DNA of 64,000 bases from contig CM037587.1 of NCBI GenBank assembly GCA_021018995.1, forward strand, positions 70,823,604 to 70,887,603, in the 5' to 3' direction. This document shows positions 22,776-34,149 of this stretch, one piece after another (positions within the stretch are counted from its first letter, which is position 1; the number at the start of each line of letters is the position of its first letter). Origin of the DNA: Chloranthus sessilifolius. Lineage: Eukaryota; Streptophyta; Magnoliopsida; Chloranthales; Chloranthaceae. Below the pieces are notes generated by a model. That model was not told where the DNA came from. It saw only the letters and a program-made list of their open reading frames with translations, and ran no database searches. Position numbers and translations under genes: made by a program.

Positions 22776-22967
22776 GTGCATACATCCATGTGTGCGATTG
22801 AATTGCAGGCCTCTGTGAGGGCACGAAATTATGGTTCTTCCCCGGGCTAAGTTGGGTCTGAGTCACAGGGCTATTGTTTCAGCCTGAGAGTCAGCCATAT
22901 ACTATTATTTCAAAGGTTGACCAAACAAATTTTTATATTCTAAGAGGGCAAAAATGAGGTGTCTACA

Positions 22968-24013
22968 GATGCCCCTCTTCGGTGCATTCTTGTGGAATAA
23001 GAATGCGTCGAAGAAGTAGACACCCCCTTCTCATGGTGCCTTCTTGTTTCTTCGAGAGATCACAAGTGTGAACCATGGAGCTTAGATGAAGCGCTTGGCT
23101 TTCTTATCTTTCAACGCAAGCTAAGGGGAGAATTCGGGGGCCCAGTGGTAGCTATCGAGAGGTGTATCCTCTTTCGCGGGTGCAAGTGGCATCCCGTCGC
23201 ATGTCTCGACCTGCTGCAAGTGGCAGTCAAACAGGGGCAAATTGAAGCAATCGAGGTATCAGGGGGCATCATACGAATGTCCAGAGACAAGGTCATGTGA
23301 CCAAATAATATGATGCAATATAATGGCAAAGGCTTTCGCAAGTCATGTCAAGCCGGGTGCGTCATTGCTCACATCAGTGATGTGTCAGGAGTCCCCTTTC
23401 AGTAGGCATTTGTGAGTTCTCAAAGTTGAGTATAATCGATGTTCAGTTTCCCAGGGGAAAGAACAGATTGGAGAGATGAGAGGTGAAATTTTGATAGATA
23501 GAGGTTTTTGAAAATTTAATTTTATTTATTTATTTATTTTAATTTTTTTTAACTTAAGTTCAATTCGGTGGTAAAACTTCAGAAAATGTGATTTCCGAGA
23601 CATTGCTGAGCAGATCCATCAGTACGGGATTTGAGGACTTGACCTTTGTTTTGTTGTCTAGATGACATTTGGTATGCTAGATACTCTGTCTAACCTTCTC
23701 ACGAATACTGATGATTGTCTCTTATGGGAGGACTACAGTGATTCGCGAATTGGGAGAGGCTGGTTTTGAAAATTTTTGACTTAATATTAGTTAACTATAT
23801 TTACAGAGAATATTGAGTAAAGGGGGATGTTTACTTACCTAATTCAATGTTGGTGGGGTCCTTTGTGTTGCTCGCAATGGGACTTGCTTACTATTATTTC
23901 GTGGTGGTCACGCGATGGGATATTGAAGGGTTGTATGTCAGAGTAGGTCGCAACGGGATGTGGTGATTTGTATGATGAGATATCTTGAGGGGCTTATTGC
24001 GATGGTGTATCTC
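22968..24013 (-). mobile_element. Element F internal region, part next to LTR
   Basis: Right of the LTR start lies the polypurine tract (minus strand GAAGAGGGGCATC at 22968-22980), so this is the 3' untranslated end of F's internal region. No reading frame survives. It contains GCAAGTGGCA twice (23182, 23216) and an A/T-only run at 23520-23550. Split from its continuation at 37984 by element A. Confidence 0.55.
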
Positions 24014-25860
24014 TGTTAATTACTGAAAAATACCATTTTTCACCTCATAACCTGACCTTTGATGGACCTCCGAGCTAATTAATAAGGTGTTTTGAGTATT
24101 ATTTTGTAGTTGGCAATGATGTATAACAAAGTTCAAAAAATTATGCATAAAAGGCCAAAAAGGAGAGAAAGCAGAGTTAACCCTTGACTGGTAAAGAGAC
24201 CCAGGCATGATAGTTGATGTCATCAGCAGTAAAGGCTCACAATAAGGTGAATTAGAGCAGTTGAAGAACCTCTCGAGAGGTGACCTGAAGTACACTGATG
24301 AACTCAAGCGGTCCAAGGAAGAATTCGAGAGGTTGCCTAAAGCATTTGAGGGAACTCGAGTAGATAACTGAACCTGCCAAATAGTTCAGACTGAAGAAGA
24401 GGTACCTGTCGACCAGTGCACTTGACCCTCTTGAGAAGTTACCAGAAGACCAACCATCCTCGCAAAGTAAAAGGTGTTGATATGAGCTTGTCAAAGAACC
24501 CATTGAGAAGATCCTTCAACCTGTCGAATTGTATCTCCAGGAGCTGTGACTTGTAAAGAACTTATCGAGAGTTACTTTGAACCTCTCAAGATGCGAATTC
24601 TAGTCTTCCCACCTGTCGATTGAGAGTGCCGGTCATTCAGTGATTTGATGCACGAGTCCAGAGGCTGTCTGACAGCTTTGGAGGATATTTTTGGAATGCA
24701 AATGGCACAAAGAAGAACTGCCTAACTGCATCACATGTGCTCAATTGGTTCCAACATGATTTTGGGAATTCTTGGAGGAAATGTAGCCACCTCATCAAGT
24801 CTGATAACAGAATTGATTCCTCTCTTCTTTGATTGGTCAAAACATATCTGAGGCACTTGAAAATTTATATAAATAGGGGGGAATACAACAGAGGAGGGCA
24901 TCGAGAGTTTGAGTTATTTTTCCCGCCTAAATTCTAATCTTCTTCTCTCTTTTCTATTCTCTCTTTAGCCCAACCGTAGTTGTAAATTCTTCTAACAGCT
25001 AGGGTGAAGTTAGATTTGTAAATTGAGTGGTGAGATAGCATTATATGAGGATTGGGGAATCAGAGACTATAGATCCGTGAGTAATTTGTTGTAAGTTTTG
25101 TTAGATCAATGAATTGCTGGTTGTAAAGTTTCATTTAATCTGTAGATCTTTTGATTTCCATTAAATTTTCATAGGTTTTATGCTCCTATGGATGCCTGAG
25201 CTTGTAGCCAAATCCATAGCATCTGTAGTGGTTTTCTTATTCCCAATTTATTCCCCCATGACTGGATTATATCCATAGGAAATTCTGTGACCATTCGAGT
25301 GGACAGAGTATACCCCTAGGACTCATCGATATCTCAGGGCAGATCTGGATTGTTCTATCTTGCATTTGAGCTTGTAGCCAAATGAAGGACGGCTGCAGAT
25401 CCATCCTCTGCTGTGTTTTCTGACAAATCAATTTCACAGTGAGACTGATCCCAACCTGTTAATTCTCCACATTTGATTTTTATTTTACCAAAATTTTTGC
25501 TCTCTTCAAATCTTTCTTTTGCTCACCTTTGGTTTAGTTTTTAATTTTGTTTATAATTAGATTTAATTTTCTGCTGTTCTTAGTTTAAAGAGACAACCAA
25601 ACTCTTTCTCTTCTTATTTTTCCTTGATTTTAGGTTAGAATAGGAATAGGTTTCCAGATATGTAGCAGATCTAGAGATTTAAAAATTTTATATCACATTT
25701 CCCTTTGGATTAATCCGTACTTACTTTAAAACTTTCTACAACAGCCCTATATCTTGTAGGCTGTGTTTTTGTGCTGAAATCCATTCCATTTTATTTTATT
25801 TTCTACTGTATTTTTCAACCATTTTTAGAATAAAAATATGCAAGCACAATTACATCGATA
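24014..25860 (+). repeat. 5' LTR of element A
   Basis: TGTTAATTACTG...ACATCGATA, 1,847 bp; the terminal CA has become TA (the 3' LTR keeps CA). U3 has CTCGAGAGGT-type motifs at about 24265-24625. TATATAAATAG is at 24866-24876. Confidence 0.9.
24866..24876 (+). promoter_or_regulatory. TATA box of 5' LTR A
   Basis: TATATAAATAG, conserved as TATAAATAG at 37021-37029 in the 3' LTR. Confidence 0.6.
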
Positions 25861-25865
25861 AGTTT

Positions 25866-25884
25866 TTGGCGCCACTGCCAGGGA
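25866..25884 (+). other. Primer binding site, tRNA-Asp (A)
   Basis: TGGCGCCACTGCCAGGGAT after an AGTTTT spacer. Matches tRNA-Asp with a few transitions; the match does not extend past the usual length. Confidence 0.8.
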
Positions 25885-26231
25885 TCTGTAGATCTAAGTT
25901 TGGTAAATTTGAGTTTTAGCTAGAATTTTTTATTTTGTAGTTGTAGTGTTTGAATTAATGTTGTTGTATTTTTGTAGTCTATTGAATTTGATTTCAGGTC
26001 TGATGCTGTAGCTAGGAGAGAACTTCCTAGCCTGCAGCTGGAGCACATCTTGCTTGAGTTTGCATTTCCTTCTCCTTTGTTTCCATTTTCATTTTTGTAA
26101 TTTTTTTAAATCCAACAGTTCTGATGTGTTTGTTTTTGTTTTTGTTTTTAATTCTGCTATAATTTTTCTGTGTTGTTGTGTTTTGTTTGCTAAAATCTAT
26201 TCTGCTGTGTGTGTATGGTTGGTTGAAGATC

Positions 26232-27838
26232 CTCAACCCTGAGATTATCCCTTTAGATCTTGAAGTTGACAAGATCCTTAGACCTAGGTATCCCCCACAC
26301 ACATCTATTGTTATTGAGCAAGTTGTGATGGGTGAGCAACAAAGAACATTGAAGGAATACTATGCACCAGGGGTATATTCATCTCCCTTCTGCATTCAAT
26401 TTCCTGCAGTTGAAGGAAATTATGAAATCAAATCCTCAACCATCCAAATGTTACTCTCACTCCATGGGCTGAGTAAGGAAGACCCATACAAACACATAGA
26501 TGAGTTCCTTGCTTTGTGCACCACATTTAATATTGCTGGCTTAGGAGCAGAAGCCACTAAATTGAGACTTTTTTCTTTTTTACTAAAGGACAAAGCTAGA
26601 ACATGGCTCTCTATGCTCCCAACAAATAACATACAATCCTGGAATGATCTCCAATGTCAATTATTGGCTAAATTTTTCCCTATGTCTAAAATCAGTCAAT
26701 TGAGGAAGAGCATAATTTCCTTTGCTCAATTCTCAACTGAAAATTTCTATCAGGCATGGGAGAGGATTAAGGAATTGTTGAGGCAATGCCCACACCATCA
26801 AATTCCTAAGTGACAGCTTGTCCAAAGCTTCTACCAAGGAGTTGATCCTAATAGCAGGGATATGGTGGATGCCTCATGTGGGGGTACTTATCTCCACAAG
26901 ACTGTTGATGAGGATTGGGAGTTTTTTTATGTAATTAGCGAAAATACTATGCAGAAAGAGTCTCTATCTCGCAATGACATTGAGACTCCAGCTAAAATGA
27001 TAAAGGAAGCCACCTCTAGAGGATGCATGAGGTCAATGTGTCTAATGACCAGGAAAGAAAGGTGGATAATTTAAGCCTGAAATTTGATAAGATGATGAGT
27101 GTGATGCAGCCTAAAATGATTGCACAAATTGAGGAGGCATGTCTGATATGCCAGTGACCTTCACATTCATTGGTGGACTGTTGATCAACTGGACAGTACC
27201 CAGAACTAGTCATAGAGCATACCAATGCTGCTTAATCCTATGGGCAACAACAACCTTCTGGGTATCCATGGAGAAACCATCCCAATTTGAGATGGAGGCA
27301 AGATCATTTTCAACCCCAACAGCAGCAGGCTATGCCTTATAGGCCTACTCAACCATACTAGCAAAATTTTTTCTCAAAGCCTCAGTACCAATAGCCTTTG
27401 GTCCAGCCAATGGCTCAGCACAACACTCAAAGTTCACTAGCAACACCACCACAAGTCAGAGCCCCTTCTTTTGAGGAGCAAGTTTTATCTTCATTACAGA
27501 ACCTGAGCTTCTTATCACAAACTATGCACTCTTATAGCCAGAGTATTAAAAAGATAGAGGACCATCTTGGACAGCTATCTAATACTTTGATTAGGAGAGA
27601 AGAGGGCAAACTACCAAGCCAGCCAATGAATATTCCTAAGGGCTAATATATGGTGGGTGAATCTTCTTCAATTCATGAGGAAGCTAAAGCCATCACTACT
27701 TTGAGAAGTGGCAGGTTGGTGGATAACCATGTTGATGGTGAGATCTCAAGGAGTGCAGCACAAGAGAAACTAGTCCATGATAGTATGCAGCAGGAGCAAC
27801 ATATGAAAAATAAAGGGGCTGCTATTGAGTTCCAATAG
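26232..27838 (+). pseudogene. gag of element A
   Basis: Same domain order as gag of C: LNPEIIPLDLEVDKIL, likely ATG at 26328 (MGEQQRTLKEYYAPG), capsid block SWNDLQCQLLAKFFP and ERIKELLRQCPHH, a degenerate zinc knuckle with CLIC and the final cysteine but a TGA inside (about 27155), then HSYSQSIKKIEDHLGQLSN. Stops: TGA at 26811 (Trp in C), TAA near 27232, TAG near 27340 and 27357, TAG at 27836. A frameshift near 27040 separates capsid from the knuckle. The 25901-26231 leader has no gene. Confidence 0.85.
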
Positions 27839-27889
27839 AAAAATGAAAAATAAATTTAAAAAAATTGATAAAAGTGCAAAGGCAGCAAA

Positions 27890-28740
27890 TGAAATCACAG
27901 CAGGACTTCATCTACCATTTCCTCATGCTCTTCAAGCTCCTTCTCCTTTTGATAAGGGGAATGTTAAGGTGCAGAAAATGATGGAGACCTTCAAGTAGGT
28001 AAATATTAATTTACCTTTTCTTGATGCTATTAAGCAGGTCCCAGCCTATGTAAAGTTTCTAAAAAACTTGTGCACTCACAAAAGACAGTCTAGGATTTAG
28101 TTATCCAAGAAAGTTTTCACTGCTAGAAAAGTAAAACAAATTTTGTCTATTGCTACCCCAACTAAACTCCAAGACCCTGGAGTTCCCACAATCCCTTGTA
28201 TCATTGGAGACCACACCATAGAGAAAGCTCTCCTAGATTTGGGGGTCAGTGTTAACCTATTTCCATATTCAGTGTATGAGAAGTTAGGTTTGAGAGAGTT
28301 AAAAGCCCACACATGTTATCTTACAACTAGCTGACAGATCTGAGAGAAGACCTATGGGCATCATTGAGGATATGTTGGTTGCGGTAGAAAACTTTTTTAC
28401 CCTACAGATTTTCTAATTCTGGATATGGAGCCTACTATATGCACTACCCCTATCCCTGTCATTTTTGGGTAGGCCATTTTTGGCCACTGCCAATGCGTAT
28501 ATACAATGTAGATCAGGGGTAATGGAAGTGACTTTTGGAAACATGAAGGTGAAGCTCAATATTTACAATGCTGCAAATCAGCCCTACCTTGATAGTGACG
28601 ATTATTTCATGGTTGATATCATTGATGAGCTTGTTGAGGAGACTATGCCCAAGCTGTTTAATTGGGATGATGTTTGTAAGGAATTTGAGGAGATTTGGAC
28701 TGAGACTACTGAAGGGAAGGCTCTCACACATTTGACCAAG
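27890..28740 (+). pseudogene. gag-protease linker and aspartic protease of element A
   Basis: The linker FLDAIKQVPAYVKFLK is as in C, with TAG at 27996 and 28098 where C has CAA and CAG. The protease active site KALLDLGVSVNLFP keeps the aspartate but has GVS instead of GAS. Frame breaks near 28330 and 28465 precede GRPFLATANAYIQCRSG and MEVTFGNMKVKLN. The gene runs on to EIWTETTEGK. Confidence 0.8.
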
Positions 28741-28859
28741 CAAGGTATTTTCATTGGAAACCTGTTGTGCAACCTCTCCCTATACCCTCCAAAGCACCTT
28801 TGTTGCCTTCTCTTGTCAGTCCACCTGATGTGTAGCTGAAATAGCTCCCAAACACTCCC

Positions 28860-29960
28860 AAATATGCATTTTTGGAGCAAGATGAAAAACTGCCTATAAT
28901 TATTTCTTCTTCCCTTACTGAGGAATAAGAAGAAAAATTACTTTGTGTGCTCAAGATGCATAAGAGGGCAATCGGATGGACTATTGCTGATCTAGGGGGA
29001 TCAATCCAGCTATGTGTATGCACAAGATTCATCTAAAAGAGGGTTCTAAACCGTCAAGGGAGATGCAGAGAAAGTTAAATCCTCATATGTAGGAAGTGGT
29101 GCTAAAAGAGGTGGTCAAACTGCTTAATGCTGGAGTAATCTACCCAATTTCAGATTTTGAATGGGTGTCAAATACACAGGTGGTACCTAAGAAGTCTGGC
29201 ATCACTATAGTGCCCAATGAGTCTGGAGAATTAATGTCAACCAAGGAGGTCACTGGTTGGAGGGCTTACATTGACTACAAAAAATTGAATTCCAAGACTA
29301 GGAAAGACCATTTCCCACTACCCTTTATTGACCAGATTCTAGATAAGCTAGCAGGCAAAGCTTATTATTGCTTTCTTGATGGATACTCTGGTTACAACTA
29401 GATCCCTGTGTATCCACAAGATCAAGAGAAAACAACATATACTTGTCCCTTTGACACCTTTGCTTACAGAAGGATGCCATTTGGGCTGTGTAATGCTCCT
29501 GCTACTTTCCAGAGATGCATGTTTGTAATTTTTTCTGGCTTGTTAGACAAGTTTTTAGAAATTTTTATGGATGATTTTTCTATGTATGGTGATAATTTTG
29601 ATTAACGTTTGCATCATCTATCTCTTGTGCTTCAGAGATGTGCGGAAACCAACCTAGTGTTGAGCTGGGTAAAGAGCAATTTCATGGTTACATAGGGAAT
29701 TGGTCTTGGTCATGTGGTTTCTAAAAAGGAGATTGAGGTGGACAAAGCAAAGATTGATCTGATCTCACATTTGCCTCCTCCAAAAAATGTTAAGCAAGTC
29801 AGATCATTCCTTGGGCATGCTAGTTTCTACAGAAGATTCATCAAGGATTTCAGCAAAATACTAAACCTCTGTGCCACCTGTTGTGTCAGGATGTACCCTT
29901 CGTATTCACTGTTGAGTGCTTAAATTCCTTTGAGGTTTTAAAAAATTGCTTGACTTTTGC
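28860..29960 (+). pseudogene. Reverse transcriptase of element A
   Basis: HKRAIGWTIADL, KEVVKLLNAGVIYPISD, STKEVTGWRAYIDYKKLNS, KDHFPLPFIDQILDKLAG, FLDGYSGYN, RRMPFGLCNAPATFQRCM and the active site FMDDFSMYG (about 29566) with both aspartates. Unlike C it keeps the segment between motifs 1 and 2 in frame. Stops: TAG at 29090 and 29399, TAA near 29603, TAG near 29693, each opposite a glutamine in C where alignable. [20 protein letters not shown] ends the domain, followed by a frameshift near 29860. Confidence 0.85.
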
Positions 29961-30410
29961 CCCCATCATCCAAGCCCTAGATTATTCTCTCCCCTTAGAG
30001 CTCATGTGTGATGCTTCGGATTTTACAATTGGTGCAGTTTTGGGGCAGAGGAAAGATAAACTACCTAATGTAGTTTATTATGCCAGCAGGACATTGATTG
30101 ATGCTCAGATGAACTACACCACCACTGAGAAGGAGCTGCTGGAAGTTGTCTTTGCCTTGGAAAAATTAGACCTTATGTTTTAGGGTTTAAAATTATTGTT
30201 TTCACTGACCACCCAGCCCTGAAGTACTTGTTGTGTGGAAAAGAGGCCAAGCCAAGGTTGATCAGATGGATCCTCCTACTGCAGGAGTTTGATTTAGAGA
30301 TCAAAGGTAAAAAGGGAATGGAAAATATTGTTGTAGACCACTTGTTTAGAATTTTAATGGCGGACTGTGCAGACATGCCTATGAATGATTCTTTCCCAGA
30401 TGAGTAACTT
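29961..30410 (+). pseudogene. RNase H of element A
   Basis: [34 protein letters not shown] and, after a frame break at about 30180, [11 protein letters not shown] and [14 protein letters not shown]. Catalytic Asp, Glu and Asp positions are present. A TAA at 30405 replaces the CAA of C. Confidence 0.8.
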
Positions 30411-30422
30411 TTTGCCATCATC

Positions 30423-31726
30423 GTGAGTGTACCTTGGTTTGCAAACATTGTGAATTATCTTGCTACTGGAAGGATTCCCCCACATTGGTCCAAGATGGAC
30501 AAAGAACTATTCTTCTCTCACGTAAAATATTTTCGGTGGGAGGATCCTTACCTATATAAGTGCTGTTCAGACCAGATTGTGAGGAGGTGTGTTCCCGAAA
30601 GTGAGTTCCATAGCATTCTTTCAATGTGCCATGAACATGCCTGTGGAGGTCACTTTAGTGGGAAAAAGACAACAGTAAAAGTGCTACAATGTGGGTTTTA
30701 TTGGCCCTCTCTGTTCAAAGTTGCCCATCTACACTGCAAAGCTTGTGCAAGTTGTCAAAGGATGGGTGGCATATCAAGGAGAGACTCAATGCCACTGCAG
30801 CCCATCCTAGTTGTGGAACTGTTTGACATTTGGGGAATTGATTTTATGGGCCCTTTTCCCCCTTCCATGGTTTATAACTTTATCCTTGTAGCTGTGGATT
30901 ATGTTTCCAAATGGGTGGAAGCAGTTGCTATAAGGACCAATGATCACAAGGTAGTCCTGAAATTTGTCAAGGAAAATATTTTCTCTAGATTTGGCACTCC
31001 TAGAGCCATCATCAGTGATGGGGGCAACCATTTCTGTAACAGACACTTTGAGAGTTTGCTCAAGAAGTATGCTGTTACACATAGGATTGTAACTCCCTAC
31101 CACCCACAGACCAGTGGGCAAGTTAAAATTTCCAATAGGGAGATTAAGCACATCTTGGAGAAAACTGTGAGGACTAATAGAAAGGATTTGGCAGTGAAGT
31201 TAAATGATGCATTGTGGGCTTATAGGACTGCATATAAGACCAATTGGAATGTCCCCATTCAGGTTAGTATTTGGCAAAGCATGCCATTTGCCAGTAGAGT
31301 TAGAACACAAAGCTTACTGGGCAATTAAAACCTTGAATGCTGATCTAACTACTGCTTGTGCAAACAGGAAACTAAAGTTGTCTGAGTTGGAGGAAATTCG
31401 ATTGGATGCTTATGCGAATTCAACGATTTACAAAGAGAAGGCTAAGGCTTTCTATGACAAAAACCTTCTTAGGAAGGAATTTGTTAAGGGCAATAAGGTA
31501 TAGCTTTCTAACTCCAACCTTAAGTTTTTTCCAAGGAAAATTGAAATCCAGATGGGATGGACCTTACATTGTGCTGCATGTATCCCAATCTGGAGTTTTT
31601 GAGATTATGGACCCCACTGATGGAAGGATCATGAAAGTGAATGGTCAAAGGCTAAAAAATTGTGTTGAAAATATAGTGGAGCCTACTGAAACCATTGACC
31701 TTCAAGAACCTTCCAATGTTGAATAA
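30423..31726 (+). pseudogene. Integrase of element A, catalytic Glu replaced by Lys
   Basis: A 301-codon open stretch holds the zinc domain ([21 protein letters not shown]) and core motifs WGIDFMGPF and IISDGGNHF (second Asp at 31017). The position exactly 36 codons on (31125-31127) is AAA: GQVKISN instead of GQVEISN in C, so the third catalytic residue is lost. A frameshift near 31235 and a TAG at 31501 follow. The C-terminal part continues with KLKSRWDGPYIVLHVSQSG and FEIMDPTDGRIMKVNGQRLK, the usual SH3-like end, to 31726. Confidence 0.9.
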
Positions 31727-32590
31727 TCTTCAATCTTGTATATTATGTACCACAGTTGTCTTGTACAATTGTTTTTACTATTTTTTCTGTCTTAATTTAG
31801 AAGTTTTTATTTAGTTTTGTTTTATCTGTATCGTGTCTGCCAAATGGTGGGTTATGAAATGTTCTTATGTCTGGGTAAAGAGTTAGCTTTTGTTAGTGCT
31901 GAGGTGTCATTTTGACTGATGGATGAATTATGGACAGTACACATGCAAGGGGTATGCATTGCTGCAAAATTGAGACCTGTCGATAGGTTGAAACTACAAT
32001 TCGATAGGTTCTGAAGATATTTTAATTGAAGTCGACAGGTTCTAAGTACCTGTCGAGAGGTTTGGGAACCACTCAAAGAATTCTTTCTTCAGTTTTTTGA
32101 CCCTTTGATAGGTTGAAAATACAATTCAACAGGTTGATGTGAACTACTGGAAAACATCTCGAGAAGTATGTTTTTGAAGTATTCAACCTATCAAAGTCGT
32201 ATTTGTTTCTTTTAAAACCTTTCGACAGGTCTATTTTGGGCATTTTCTGCTTCTGCTCGAAACCCCTCTTTTCTTCTCCACGAAAACTACTCTGCTCCTC
32301 CCTTGTCCAGCTCACCAGTTACCCTTCCATCTACTCTTTGCTCATGCCAGTTGGATCATCATTGAAAAGTCATCATTTTTCACCTAGTTGCTTCTGGTTT
32401 GGTACACTATGCTTCATTTGCGGAGAAACCCTAGTTTTTGGGTAAGTTCTTCCCCATCTCAGTTCTTGTGAATTCGAATGTTGTGGTTCTTTATTTTTTA
32501 GGAAGTTTCTTAGCTTTGGAAATTTATTTAAAGTGAAGAAGAGATTGTGCTGTGATTGTTGAGAGAAATTAGCTAAGGTTCTGTGTTTTA
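31727..32590 (+). other. pol-ORF3 spacer of element A
   Basis: No gene apart from an 80-codon open frame at 32203-32445 without recognisable domain. It holds the palindrome array and ends in a T-rich, GT/AG-containing stretch (CTAGTTTTTGGGTAAGTTC near 32440), so a splice donor for ORF3 is possible. Confidence 0.4.
31970..32240. promoter_or_regulatory. Array of TCGATAGGTT-type palindromes between pol and ORF3 (A)
   Basis: At least eight variants of ACCTGTCGATAGGTT / TTCGATAGGTT / GTCGACAGGTT / CTGTCGAGAGGTT in 270 bp, about 350 bp before the ORF3 start. The same motif family fills U3 of LTR A and of LTR B. Possible internal promoter or enhancer for ORF3; function inferred only from position and similarity. 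Confidence 0.55.
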
Positions 32591-34145
32591 ATGGCCGGCT
32601 CCGACCAATTTGAAGACACCCTAACCAACTTACTCCAATCTCCTCCCAAATCCACTAGAAAATCTAGTAGAAAAGCTTCCTCTCAGTCTCAGGTAGACCC
32701 GCCTACAAAAAGGAATCTGAGTTTTCCACCTAAGAAATCTCATAAAACTAAAAAAGGTAATACCAGTGAACAGAGCAGTGAGGAGGTACCTGTGCTACCT
32801 GAGCTTGTGCCTGAGTTAGACCCTCTCACAACTCCCAATGAGTTTGTGGATGCTTTGAGTCTGCTACCTGAGACAGCTTTTGATATTCCTTATTTCACTC
32901 AGGTAGAGGAAAGCAGTGGCATTATGGCCTACTTGGAAAAGGCTTCTCTGAAACCTCTGCTGACACCATTGAAAGAGAAGGTGTACCCCAGGTTGGTGAA
33001 ACTGTGGTATCAAAGTATAAGGGTGAAGAGGACTCCTGGAGCAACTGACCCTGTGCTTTTCATTTTGGTTGACAACTGGGAGAGTGTAGTGGATTTCAAA
33101 GACATTGGATTAGTGTTGGGAATTCCATTCCAATATGAACCATCTATCAGTTTAAGAGTTCCTAACTATTTAGGAGTATCCTTTCAGGACATGGCCTTTC
33201 ATTTGACCCAGGGTATTGTTGCATCTGGAGAATCCTTGATGAGGAGAGATTTGGAACCCAATTTATTATTCATGGATACTTTGCTGAGGAAAAAAGTGTT
33301 TGTGAGTGGGTATCAACAGGAAAGAAGGCACCCTATTGTGAATGCCCTCTATTTTTTCTCCAAGGGGCAATTTTTCAATGCCCCTGAGTTGATCTTTAAT
33401 GGGATGGTTGATGTCCATGAAAAAATCAAGAAGAGACAGATTGTCCCAGGTTTACCATATAGCAGAATCATTACTGCTTTGCTGAAAAGGGGGAAGTATG
33501 TGCTCAAGAAGGAAGAGCCAACTAAGGACCTGCCTCCTATGGCATTTGGAAAGAAGTCATGGTCAACCAGCATGACCATGATGGGGAAGAAAAAGAAGCA
33601 GTCTGAGGGTCCTTCCAAGGAAGCTACTATGGTCACCACAGTAGTTACTATGCCCACCACCTCTACTGCTAGTTTGGTACTACCCACCATTCCCTCACCT
33701 ATTCTGTCATCTTCCATGCCTACCAGTTCCACTTCCATACCTTCCACACTCATCACATCCACACCAGTGTCAGCTCCTTCTACTTCCACATTCCCACTTA
33801 CCTTACCTACCCCTCCCATAAATATCACATACCAGAGAAGAACCCTTCACCCTCACCCGAGCTATGGCTACCAACCCCTATGTCATGAATGATATCAAGA
33901 GAGGGGTAGCTGAGCTCAACACCAGGGTCAAGCAGCCATTACTAGCTGAGATTGCCCAGCTGCAACTGAAGCATAGAGTTGAAAAGAAGTTGGAACTAGT
34001 GCTACTGCAATCCCTAAATTTATACCAAGTGTACAAGCAAAAATCAGAGCAGTTGGCTAAACATGCAGACACCCTCCAAGCAACCATCTCAGTCATGAAG
34101 CCACTCTCATCCACAGGAGTGTCCATCAAGGAGTCTTCTCAATAG
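32591..34145 (+). pseudogene. ORF3 ('env-like' extra gene) of element A
   Basis: ATG at 32591 opens 433 codons without a stop, then a frame change near 33865 and 93 more codons to a TAG at 34144. Regions: a basic S/K-rich head (residues 1-55), an acidic linker, a globular core (about 85-310) with VYPRLVKLWYQSIRVKR and VVDFKDIGLVLGIPFQY then PIVNALYFFSKGQF, a long S/T/P-rich stretch (about 340-415), and a helical tail rich in L, K and Q. The core resembles the 'putative plant transposon protein' domain found in Athila-type ORF3. I see no signal peptide or membrane segment, so an envelope role is not supported. Confidence 0.7.
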
Positions 34146-34149
34146 CAGA

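Larger units (their letters stand above)
21154..22967 (-). repeat. LTR of Tat-like element F
   Basis: On the minus strand it starts TGTAGACACCTCATTTTTGCC at 22967 (first 20 bases diagnostic), preceded by the polypurine tract GAAGAGGGGCATC, a very common LTR start in Tat-type elements. A TATAAAAAAA box is at 22236-22245. The 3' end is uncertain; TTATTACTCCA at 21154 is my best guess because TCCCTAGCC-type post-LTR sequence follows. The interior is made of several tandem repeats, listed separately. If the guess is right the LTR is 1.8 kb. Confidence 0.6.

Noticed and set aside
32203..32445. 80-codon plus-strand frame before ORF3
   Set aside because: Begins inside the palindrome array, has no conserved features and no counterpart in B.
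33349..33828. 159-codon minus-strand open frame
   Set aside because: Antisense of the ORF3 S/T/P-rich region; the composition explains it.
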